This document shows, piece by piece, positions 7,537 to 14,452 of a stretch of 64,000 nucleotides of DNA. Where the stretch lies: assembly GCF_011044975.1 (NCBI RefSeq), contig NZ_JAAKZV010000003.1, positions 57,676-121,675 of the forward strand. Reading direction: 5' to 3'. The DNA comes from Streptomyces coryli (GTDB lineage Bacteria > Actinomycetota > Actinomycetes > Streptomycetales > Streptomycetaceae). How positions within the stretch are numbered: the stretch's first letter is position 1; every line of letters starts with the position of its first letter. Under the pieces are notes generated by a model. That model did not search any database and had not been told where the DNA came from. It saw nothing but the letters and a program-made list of their open reading frames with translations. The position numbers were made by a program, and so were the translations under genes.

Positions 7537-9267
7537 TCAGCCATCCCGGTGGCTGACCGCCCACGCCTCTGCGGCGGCGTAGGCGGCCCATGTCGACTCG
7601 CCCACCTTGTCCGTCGCCTCGAAGGTGCGGATCGGCCCGGCGACGTCGAGGCGTCCGGTACGGCGCAGCAGCTCGGCCATGTCGCCGTCCAGGCCGCTCA
7701 GGTACAGCCGCCCGCCCACGGCGGCCAGGGTTCTGGCGTAGTCGGCCGTGACGTGCCCGAAGGTGGCGCCCAGCGAAGTGCGGCCCCGCAGCCGCAGGAT
7801 CACGACGGGCGACTCGGCGCCGGCCGGATCGGGCAGCCGGGCCCTGAGGGTGCGGGCGCCGGCGTAGAGCAGGCTGCCGTAGACGTCCAGTACGGTCACG
7901 GGGTGGCCGGTCAGCTCGTGCGGCGCCGGGCGCTCGGTCCACGTCCGCTCGCCGTCCGGCACCAGCTCCACCACCTTCAGATCCATGGCCTCCTTGTTCA
8001 CCTGCATCAGCAGCGACAGGGCCACGCCGATGCCGACCGCGGCCGCGACCGGCAGCACCAGCGTCGCGGTGAACGTGACGACGATGCCGATCCGCGCGGT
8101 CATCCCCGTACGCATGATCGTGACGATCTGCCCGGTCCGCAGCGCGCTCGCCCCGGCGAAGATCAGCACGGCCCCGAGCGTCGGCATCGCGACCTTGCCC
8201 ACCAGTCCGGAGAAGAGGACGAGGATCAGCAGCATCCAGACCCCGGCCAGCATCGGCCCCCACCGGGTACGGCCGCCGCTTGCGACCATGAGCGAGGTCT
8301 GACCGACCGAACCGCCCACCGGCAGACCGCGGAACAGCCCGGCGGCCAGATTGCCCACGCCCTGCGCGACGAAGTCCCGGTTGGGGTCCGGCGGGGTCCC
8401 GTCGGTGTTCGGGGCGGCCTCTGCCACCCCGGCGCCCTGGACGAGCACGATCACCATGATCGCGAGGGCGCCCGTCACCAGCGAGAAGGACAGCTGGTCG
8501 AACTCGGGCAGATGCGGCAGCGGAAAGCCGTCCGGGATCTCGCCCATGTCCGCCACCTGCTCGACGCTTCCGGCGCTGAAGAGGATCACTCCGGCCGTGG
8601 GCACGGCCAGCGCCAGCGGCGTCCCCGCGACCGGCCAGCGGGTGCGCGCCAGACCGACGATGATGGCCAGCGCAGCCAGCCCGGTGAGCAGCGAAGGCAC
8701 GTCGATGCGCGCCGGGTGGGTCAGTACGTCGAGCGCCTTGGCCAGCGCGAACGGGCCCTCCGCTGACGCACCGGTGAGGTCGGGGATCTGACCGCAGATG
8801 ATGTTGACGGCGATCCCGGTCAGGAAGCCGATCATCACCGAGTGCGACACGAAGCGCGTGTACCGGCCGAGACGCAGCAGCCCGGCGATGATCATCGCCG
8901 CGCCGGCGAGCAGGGTGAGGAGGAAGAGCGCCCCCGGGCGGTCCGCCGGGTTCATGCCCTGCAGCGCCGAGCCCGCCGCCAGCGCCGCCGCGCTCGTCGT
9001 GTTGACGACCATGAGCTTGGTCCGCGTCGACAGGCCGCCGGCGAACGTGCCCGCGAAGTTGGCGTACAGCCCGTACACCGGATTTACGCCCGCGAGCACC
9101 GACGCGGCCATCCCGTCGGGTACGGCGCCGACCGCGACCGGCAGACTTCCGATCGCGTCGGCGCGCAGGTCGCGTGGCCGGGGGCGCAGGGAGCGCAGTC
9201 GGCGGCCGGCCGCACCTGTCGCCCGGTGGAGAACCTTTTTGCCGCCCGTCGCGCCCCGAGTGTTCAT
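7537..9267 (-). CDS. SulP family sulfate/anion permease with STAS domain
   Basis: A 576-residue protein: an Arg-rich cytoplasmic N-terminus (1-35), about 10-12 membrane segments between 40 and 430, then a STAS domain (about 450-565). The segment VGAVPDGMAASVLAGVNPVYGLYANF and the motif LAAGLFRGLPVGGSVGQTS are typical of the SLC26/SulP transmembrane core. Members carry sulfate, bicarbonate, chloride or other anions; sulfate is plausible because an arylsulfatase gene sits about 5 kb away under the same predicted operator, but this is inference. It is divergent from the DUF1269 operon and shares a 166-bp intergenic region holding two copies of the island repeat. Confidence 0.9.
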   Translation of the reverse strand: MNTRGATGGKKVLHRATGAAGRRLRSLRPRPRDLRADAIGSLPVAVGAVPDGMAASVLAGVNPVYGLYANFAGTFAGGLSTRTKLMVVNTTSAAALAAGSALQGMNPADRPGALFLLTLLAGAAMIIAGLLRLGRYTRFVSHSVMIGFLTGIAVNIICGQIPDLTGASAEGPFALAKALDVLTHPARIDVPSLLTGLAALAIIVGLARTRWPVAGTPLALAVPTAGVILFSAGSVEQVADMGEIPDGFPLPHLPEFDQLSFSLVTGALAIMVIVLVQGAGVAEAAPNTDGTPPDPNRDFVAQGVGNLAAGLFRGLPVGGSVGQTSLMVASGGRTRWGPMLAGVWMLLILVLFSGLVGKVAMPTLGAVLIFAGASALRTGQIVTIMRTGMTARIGIVVTFTATLVLPVAAAVGIGVALSLLMQVNKEAMDLKVVELVPDGERTWTERPAPHELTGHPVTVLDVYGSLLYAGARTLRARLPDPAGAESPVVILRLRGRTSLGATFGHVTADYARTLAAVGGRLYLSGLDGDMAELLRRTGRLDVAGPIRTFEATDKVGESTWAAYAAAEAWAVSHRDG

Positions 9268-9303
9268 CGCCGAACACGGTCCCGGTGTCCATGGTCCGGC
9301 ACA

Positions 9304-9320
9304 TCACCCGGCAGGTGTGA
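9304..9320. promoter_or_regulatory. 17-bp inverted repeat, island operator candidate (copy 5)
   Basis: TCACCCG-GCA-GGTGTGA, 7-3-7 with one changed position in the right arm, 37-53 bp upstream of the SulP gene. Confidence 0.55.
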
Positions 9321-9349
9321 CCCGCACCAGCCGTACCGGCCCGCTCAAT

Positions 9350-9366
9350 TCATCCGTTCCGGGTGA
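9350..9366. promoter_or_regulatory. 17-bp inverted repeat, island operator candidate (copy 6)
   Basis: TCATCCG-TTC-CGGGTGA, 7-3-7, 68-84 bp upstream of the DUF1269 gene, in the same divergent region as copy 5. Confidence 0.65.
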
Positions 9367-9433
9367 TGCCGACCGAGGGCAGTCCGCACTTGCATGAGTT
9401 CGCCAACCCGAAACGCAAAGAGAGGCGTTGGAC

Positions 9434-9928
9434 ATGGCGAATCTGATAGCGATCGGCTACCCGGACGAGACCACCGCGGCCGAGGCCGAGCGGGAAGTCC
9501 ACCGGCTGACGGAGGACCTCGTCATCCAGCCCGACGCGGTCGCCGTGATCGTGCGGGACAAGGGCGGCAAGTTCCGGGTCACGACCAACCACCACGCGGT
9601 GGCCGGCGGCGCGACGTGGGGGATGTTCTGGGGGCTGCTGTTCGGCGTGCTGTTCTTCATCCCGTTCTTCGGGATGGCGCTGGGCGCCGGGATGGGTGCC
9701 CTGATGGGCAAGATCGAGAAGTCGGGCATCGACAAGACCTTCCAGAAGCAGGTCCGCAACCTGCTGCAGCCGGGCACGTCCGCCCTGTTCCTCGTGGTGC
9801 ACAAGGTCACGCCGGACAAGGCAGTCGCCGCGCTCAGCAAGTACGGCGGCACCGTGCTCAAGTCCTCGCTCTCCGAGGACACCGAGCGCCAGCTGCAGGA
9901 GGCCCTGCACGGTCAGCCCACGACCTAG
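9434..9928 (+). CDS. DUF1269 domain-containing membrane protein
   Basis: A 164-residue protein. An alpha/beta domain (1-60, opening MANLIAIGYPDE) is followed by a Gly-rich hydrophobic hairpin (about 64-95, with MFWGLLFGVLFFIPFFGMALGAGMGALMG) and a second alpha/beta segment, the layout of DUF1269 (PF06897). Family members are membrane-associated and of unknown function. A TTG 6 bases upstream is in frame, but the ATG at 9434 has the better spacing from AGAGG. First gene of an apparent five-gene operon reaching 11890, with gaps of 9-34 bp. Confidence 0.87.
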   Translation: MANLIAIGYPDETTAAEAEREVHRLTEDLVIQPDAVAVIVRDKGGKFRVTTNHHAVAGGATWGMFWGLLFGVLFFIPFFGMALGAGMGALMGKIEKSGIDKTFQKQVRNLLQPGTSALFLVVHKVTPDKAVAALSKYGGTVLKSSLSEDTERQLQEALHGQPTT

Positions 9929-9940
9929 AAGGGACGGGTC

Positions 9941-10210
9941 ATGGGACTGATGTTCCGGCGCCGGCGGCCGCTGGCGCGTGCCGCGATGCTCGCGGGCGCG
10001 AGCGCGGTCGCGTACAAGGCCGGTCAGCGGCAGCAGGACCAGGCGGCCGGCGGAGCGTACGAGCAGCAGGCGGCACCGCCGGCTGCCGCGCCGGCTCCGG
10101 CCGGCGGCGGCACCGTCGCCGACCTGGAGCGCCTCAAGGCGCTGCTCGACCAGGGCGTGCTCACCCAGGAAGAGTTCGAAGCCGCCAAGCAGAAGATCCT
10201 CGAGGGGTAG
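9941..10210 (+). CDS. SHOCT domain-containing small protein
   Basis: An 89-residue protein with a basic N-terminus (MFRRRRPLARA), a short hydrophobic stretch (about 15-27), a Pro/Ala-rich linker and a C-terminal SHOCT motif: DLERLKALLDQGVLTQEEFE followed by AAKQKIL. SHOCT is a short C-terminal oligomerisation motif found in many unrelated proteins. AAGGGA precedes the ATG. It sits 12 bp after DUF1269 and 9 bp before DUF6325 paralogue B, in line with a single transcript and perhaps a complex. Confidence 0.9.
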   Translation: MGLMFRRRRPLARAAMLAGASAVAYKAGQRQQDQAAGGAYEQQAAPPAAAPAPAGGGTVADLERLKALLDQGVLTQEEFEAAKQKILEG

Positions 10211-10219
10211 GGACGCGTC

Positions 10220-10726
10220 ATGGAATTCGGCCCCGTGCAGATTCTCGTGGTCGCCTTCGAAGATCCCAAGTTCACCGGCGAGATCCTTCCCGAACTCCGC
10301 CGGCTGCGCGAGCACGACATCGTCCGCCTGATCGACCTGCTGGTGGTGTCGAAGGCCGATGACGGAAGCCTGTCCACCGTGGAGATGAGCGATCTGTCCC
10401 AGGAGGAATCCCGCGAACTCGGTTCGGTCGTCGGCGCGCTGATCGGCTTCGCCGCCGACGGGGACGAGGGTGTCGAAGCGGGCCCGGAGGCCCAGCGGGA
10501 AGGGGTGTTCACCGACGCGGAGCGGTGGGCCGTGGCCGACACCATCCCGGTCGGATCGGCCGCGGCGGTCGCACTGCTCGAGCACCGCTGGGCCATACCG
10601 ATGCGCGACATGGTGCACCGGGCGGGAGGGGCCAGTCTCGCCGACGGCTGGGTGCACCCGGCGGATCTCGTGGCGGTGGGCGGGGACCGGACAGATTCGG
10701 TTCCCGCACCCCCGGATCGCGCGTAA
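10220..10726 (+). CDS. DUF6325 family protein (paralogue B)
   Basis: A 168-residue soluble protein opening MEFGPVQILVVAF, paralogous to the protein encoded at 6913-7449: the same GPVQ-LVV start, GEILPELRRLREHD, EHRWAIPMRDMV and PADLVAVG. The middle region is shorter and less Gly-rich than in paralogue A. Two copies under separate copies of the same predicted operator suggest they work in parallel or form a heteromer. Function unknown. Confidence 0.78.
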   Translation: MEFGPVQILVVAFEDPKFTGEILPELRRLREHDIVRLIDLLVVSKADDGSLSTVEMSDLSQEESRELGSVVGALIGFAADGDEGVEAGPEAQREGVFTDAERWAVADTIPVGSAAAVALLEHRWAIPMRDMVHRAGGASLADGWVHPADLVAVGGDRTDSVPAPPDRA

Positions 10727-10758
10727 GGACCGACAGACACACCGATGGGAGGTATCTC

Positions 10759-11184
10759 ATGGCACAAAAGACGTACGCGGCAAGAGAGGTAAGCGGCTGG
10801 ACCGTAGGGCTCGTGCTCTTCGCCGGCATCATGATGATCACGGTCGGGCTCTTCCAGGCGATCCAGGGCTTCGCGGCGATCCTCGAGAACGAGTTCTACG
10901 TGAACGTGCGCAACTACGCGTTCGAAGTCGATGTCACGGCCTGGGGATGGATACACCTCATCCTGGGCCTCGTCCTCGGCCTGGCCGGCTGGGGAGTCAT
11001 CACGGGAGCGCTGTGGGGCCGCATGGTCGGCATTGCCCTGGCGGTGCTCAGCGCCATCGTGAACTTCTTCTTCATCCCCTACTACCCGCTCTGGTCGATG
11101 CTGATCATCGCGCTCGACGTGTTCGTGATCTGGGCGCTGTGCGTGTACGGACGGAGCGAGGCGGAGCAGTCCGGCACCGCATAG
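10759..11184 (+). CDS. DUF7144-like four-helix membrane protein
   Basis: A 141-residue protein with four hydrophobic segments (about 14-38, 60-78, 82-104, 108-130) and the WGWIHLILGLVLGLAGWGV block seen in a family of actinobacterial membrane proteins annotated as DUF7144. The ATG follows a perfect GGGAGG at 10747-10752 by 6 bases; longer readings overlapping DUF6325 lack this. Fourth gene of the DUF1269 operon. Role unknown. Confidence 0.7.
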   Translation: MAQKTYAAREVSGWTVGLVLFAGIMMITVGLFQAIQGFAAILENEFYVNVRNYAFEVDVTAWGWIHLILGLVLGLAGWGVITGALWGRMVGIALAVLSAIVNFFFIPYYPLWSMLIIALDVFVIWALCVYGRSEAEQSGTA

Positions 11185-11218
11185 GTGCCACCGGGCCGTT
11201 ACGAGAGGGACGAGGCTG

Positions 11219-11890
11219 ATGGGTAACGCGATGGGAAGCATGCTGCCCATGGCGCTCGGGGTGGCGCTGAGCCCGATGCCGGTCATCGCCATCATCCTCA
11301 TGCTCGGCACACCCCGTGCCCGCTCGAACGGCCCGTCGTTCACGCTGGGCTGGATCTCCGGGCTGACACTGGTGGGCGCGCTGGTGCTGCTGCTCACCGG
11401 CGGGCCGGCGTCCTCTGACCAGGGTGAGCAGGCCACCTGGGTGACCGTACTGGCCCTGCTCATCGGCGTATTCCTGCTGCTTCTCGCCGCGCGTGCGTGG
11501 CGTGGGCGCCCGGCCGAGGGGCAGCAGGCGCGGATGCCGAAGTGGATGAGCGCGATCGATCAGTTCAGCCCGGTGAAGTCCTTCGGGATGGGCGCGCTGC
11601 TGTCCGGGGTCAACCCGAAGAACCTCGCGCTGAACCTCGGCGCGATGACCGCGATCGCCGAGACCGGCATCCCGGGGGGCCAACAGGCGGTGACCCTGGG
11701 TGTCTTCGTGCTCCTCGGGACGCTGACCATTCTCACCCCGCTCGGCATCTACTATCTCGCCGGAGCCGGCGCCCAGGAGATCCTCGGCACTCTCAAGGAA
11801 TGGCTGGCCGCCCACAATGCCGCCGTCATGTCGGTGCTGCTGCTGGTGCTGGGCGCCAAGCTCATCGGCGACGCGATTTCGGAGTTCTGA
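11219..11890 (+). CDS. GAP/Sap-family membrane protein (LysE-like superfamily)
   Basis: A 223-residue protein with six hydrophobic helices. The opening MLPMALGVALSPMPVIAIILML and the central GMGALLSGVNPKNLALNLGA are typical of the GAP family (PF11139), small exporters related to LysE; mycobacterial Gap is needed for glycopeptidolipid export. The substrate here is unknown. The ATG lies 34 bp after the DUF7144-like stop behind GAGAGGGACGAGG. It is the last gene of the operon; the LuxR regulator follows after 125 bp. Confidence 0.85.
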   Translation: MGNAMGSMLPMALGVALSPMPVIAIILMLGTPRARSNGPSFTLGWISGLTLVGALVLLLTGGPASSDQGEQATWVTVLALLIGVFLLLLAARAWRGRPAEGQQARMPKWMSAIDQFSPVKSFGMGALLSGVNPKNLALNLGAMTAIAETGIPGGQQAVTLGVFVLLGTLTILTPLGIYYLAGAGAQEILGTLKEWLAAHNAAVMSVLLLVLGAKLIGDAISEF

Positions 11891-11929
11891 TCACCGGTCG
11901 GCACCGACCGGCCGGATACGCACAGGAGT

Positions 11930-11941
11930 TCACCCGGGTGA
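11930..11941. promoter_or_regulatory. Perfect 12-bp palindrome upstream of the LuxR regulator gene
   Basis: TCACCCGGGTGA uses the same half-site as the island's 17-bp repeats but without the 3-bp spacer. A further GGGGTGA half-site is at 11977-11983, 32 bp before the regulator's ATG. This could be an autoregulatory variant; the different spacing is a caution. Confidence 0.4.
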
Positions 11942-12015
11942 GATGACAACTGACACGGGTTCACTTCCCGGATGCCGGGGTGAGACTCGAACTGGGCTCA
12001 CCCTGGGGGGTATTG

Positions 12016-14367
12016 ATGTCGGATCCAGGCGTGGTGGTGACACGCCCATGGGTGGAAATCGCGCCCGCCTTCCCCACCCTCGTCTCCAAGATCACCGTGC
12101 CGCCCAAGCCGACATGGCTGGTCAGCAGGCCGCAGCTGGTGAGCCGGCTGACCCGCGGGGTGCACGGACCGCTGACCGTCATCGTCGGCCCGGTGGGTGC
12201 GGGCAAGTCCGCGCTGGCCCTGGAGTGGGCGCACACCGGCACGGCACAGGGACCGCTGGCCTGGGTGAGCTGCTACGGCAGCGAGGAGCCGCCCGGCATC
12301 TTCTGGACCTGCGTGGTGGAGGCGCTGTGCCGGGCGGGCGTGGATACGGCCTGGCTCGGCACGCTGTCGCCGGACAGCGCCGACTTCGTCCCCGGATTCG
12401 TCGCGCGGCTCACGGCCGACCTGGCAGCCCGGGATGAACCGGTGACGCTCGTCCTGGACGACTTCCAGCCCGCGGCCCGGTCCCCGACCGCCGAGGGCAT
12501 GGCGTATCTGCTGCAGCACGCGGGTCCTGCGCTGCGCCTGATGGTCACGTCCCGGCGGGATCCGCCGCTGCCGCTGCACCGCCTGCGGCTGGCCGGCGAA
12601 CTCACCGAGATCCGCACCGAGGACCTGGCCTTCAGCGAGAGCGAGACCCAGGCGCTGCTGGCGCAGCACGATGTCTCCCTGCCGCGCACCGCGATCGGCG
12701 CCCTCACCCGCCGTACCGAAGGATGGGCCGCCGGCCTGCGGCTCGCCGCCATGTCGATGGTGGAACACCCCTATCCGGAACGGTTCGTGGCGCAGTTCGC
12801 CGGCGACGACGAGGCCGTCGTCAGCTATCTGGTCGAGGAGGTCCTGGACGCCCAGAAGTCCGACATGCGCCAGCTGCTCCTGACCACCAGCCTCCCGGAA
12901 CAGGTCAACGCCGAGCTCGCCGCGGAGCTCGCCGGAGAGGCGACCGCCGGCCACTTCGCCGCCCTGGTCGAGAACAACTCCTTCCTCCAGTCCCTGGGAC
13001 ACGGCTGGTACCGCTGCCACCAGATGTTCCGCGACGTCCTGCGGCTCCGGCTACGGCATGAAGCACCGGACCAGGTCATCGAACTGCACCGGCGGGCGGC
13101 CACCTGGTTCGGCGGCCGGGACCACATGGTCGAGGCCGTGTCGCATGCCGCGGCCGCCGGGGACTGGCAGTACATGAGCTCCCTGGTCATCCACCGACTC
13201 GCGGTCGGCCACGTCCTGGGGCTGACCGGTGGCCAGTTGACCGAGGTCTTCAAGCACATTCCCACGGACGTCCTGGCCGCGGCGCCGGACGGTGCGGAGC
13301 CCGAGCTGATGCTCGTCGCCTCCGCCAGCGCCCTGGCACGCGGTGAGCACCGGCTCAGCGCCGAGGCCTTGACGCAGGCCGGGGAACTGCTGGCGGACGA
13401 CGACAGCTCGCCCGGCCGGACAGCGGAGGCGAAGCTGACGCACGCGGTGATCCGCCTGCAGAGCGAGCGGAACCGCGGCACCCCCGATGCACTGCGCGCG
13501 GCCGCGGAGGCCAAGCGGCTCTTCCGGCTGATCCCGTCCGGCGTGCTGGCCGACCGCCCCGAACTGCGGGCCCTCGTCCTGTCGGCGCACGGCGACGGGG
13601 AACTGCGCAGTGGCCACCTGAACGCCGCGCAGACCACCCTGGGCAAGGCGCTCAGAGCGGCCATCGCCGCGGGGAACAGCGAGCTGCGCCACGACTGCCT
13701 GATCGGTCTGGCGCTCATCGAGGCGCTGCGCGGCCGGTTCCGGGAAGCGTCCGAACTCGTGGCCCAGGCGGAACTGCTCTCTGTGGTGCCCCGGGCGGCC
13801 ACCGCCGGCTCATCGGCTCCGGCCCACGTGCTCCGCGGCTGGGTGCATCTCGCCCGCGGCCGGCCGACGGAAGCCCGGGAGGAGCTCTCCGTCGCGGGCG
13901 CGGCACTGCGCACCGCCCCTGACCCGTTCGTCAGCGGGCTGCGCTCACTCGTGGACTTCCTCACCGGCATCGCCGAGGGCCGCCCGCTTCCCGACCCGCA
14001 GGCGGTCGCGCAGGCCGGCGGTGACCTGCCGGCCCCCTGGCTCGTGGAGCTGTTCGAGAGCGAGGTGGCGCGCGCCCGGGCCACCCCCGTACGGCACGCT
14101 CCGGCACCGACGCCGGCCGGTGCCGCGGGCAGGGCGGCCGCGAGCCCCGAGCGCCACCCGGGGCCGCGGGTGACCGAGCGGCTCAGCAAGCGGGAGCTCG
14201 AGGTGCTGGTCAATCTCTCCCAGATGATGACCACCGAGGAAATCGCCGCTCAGCTGTATCTGTCGGCGAACACGGTGAAGACCCATCTCAAGAGCGTCTA
14301 CCGCAAGTTGGGGGTGTCCCAGCGGACCGCGGCGGTACGCCGTGCCCGCGAACTCAAGCTCCTCTGA
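12016..14367 (+). CDS. MalT/LAL-type LuxR family transcriptional regulator
   Basis: A 783-residue protein. The P-loop GPVGAGKS lies near residues 58-65, followed by an AAA/NACHT-like region (VTLVLDDF as Walker B near 150), a TPR-like helical middle (about 350-680) and a C-terminal LuxR HTH (about 715-780: LSKRELEVLVNLSQMMTTEE, then KTHLKSVYRKLGVSQRTAAV). This is the STAND-class LAL/MalT layout, in which a small ligand and ATP usually trigger oligomerisation. The ATG at 12016 follows a G-run (12005-12010) by 5 bases and is preferred over an in-frame GTG at 11980. As the only regulator in the island it is the natural candidate for the 17-bp operators, which is inference. Confidence 0.88.
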   Translation: MSDPGVVVTRPWVEIAPAFPTLVSKITVPPKPTWLVSRPQLVSRLTRGVHGPLTVIVGPVGAGKSALALEWAHTGTAQGPLAWVSCYGSEEPPGIFWTCVVEALCRAGVDTAWLGTLSPDSADFVPGFVARLTADLAARDEPVTLVLDDFQPAARSPTAEGMAYLLQHAGPALRLMVTSRRDPPLPLHRLRLAGELTEIRTEDLAFSESETQALLAQHDVSLPRTAIGALTRRTEGWAAGLRLAAMSMVEHPYPERFVAQFAGDDEAVVSYLVEEVLDAQKSDMRQLLLTTSLPEQVNAELAAELAGEATAGHFAALVENNSFLQSLGHGWYRCHQMFRDVLRLRLRHEAPDQVIELHRRAATWFGGRDHMVEAVSHAAAAGDWQYMSSLVIHRLAVGHVLGLTGGQLTEVFKHIPTDVLAAAPDGAEPELMLVASASALARGEHRLSAEALTQAGELLADDDSSPGRTAEAKLTHAVIRLQSERNRGTPDALRAAAEAKRLFRLIPSGVLADRPELRALVLSAHGDGELRSGHLNAAQTTLGKALRAAIAAGNSELRHDCLIGLALIEALRGRFREASELVAQAELLSVVPRAATAGSSAPAHVLRGWVHLARGRPTEAREELSVAGAALRTAPDPFVSGLRSLVDFLTGIAEGRPLPDPQAVAQAGGDLPAPWLVELFESEVARARATPVRHAPAPTPAGAAGRAAASPERHPGPRVTERLSKRELEVLVNLSQMMTTEEIAAQLYLSANTVKTHLKSVYRKLGVSQRTAAVRRARELKLL

Positions 14368-14380
14368 GCTGGACGTCGCG

Positions 14381-14397
14381 TCACCTGGTACGGGTGA
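14381..14397. promoter_or_regulatory. 17-bp inverted repeat, island operator candidate (copy 7)
   Basis: TCACCTG-GTA-CGGGTGA, 7-3-7, directly after the LuxR gene and 56-72 bp upstream of the arylsulfatase ATG. Confidence 0.65.
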
Positions 14398-14452
14398 TGT
14401 GCGCGTCCCGGCAGCTCCCGAAACTGAGGGACGACCTGGGAGGAGAGCTGCC

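Noticed and set aside
9434-11890. Gas vesicle or biosynthetic gene cluster
   Set aside because: No GvpA/GvpF-type protein, PKS or NRPS domain; the SHOCT and DUF1269 proteins alone do not indicate either.
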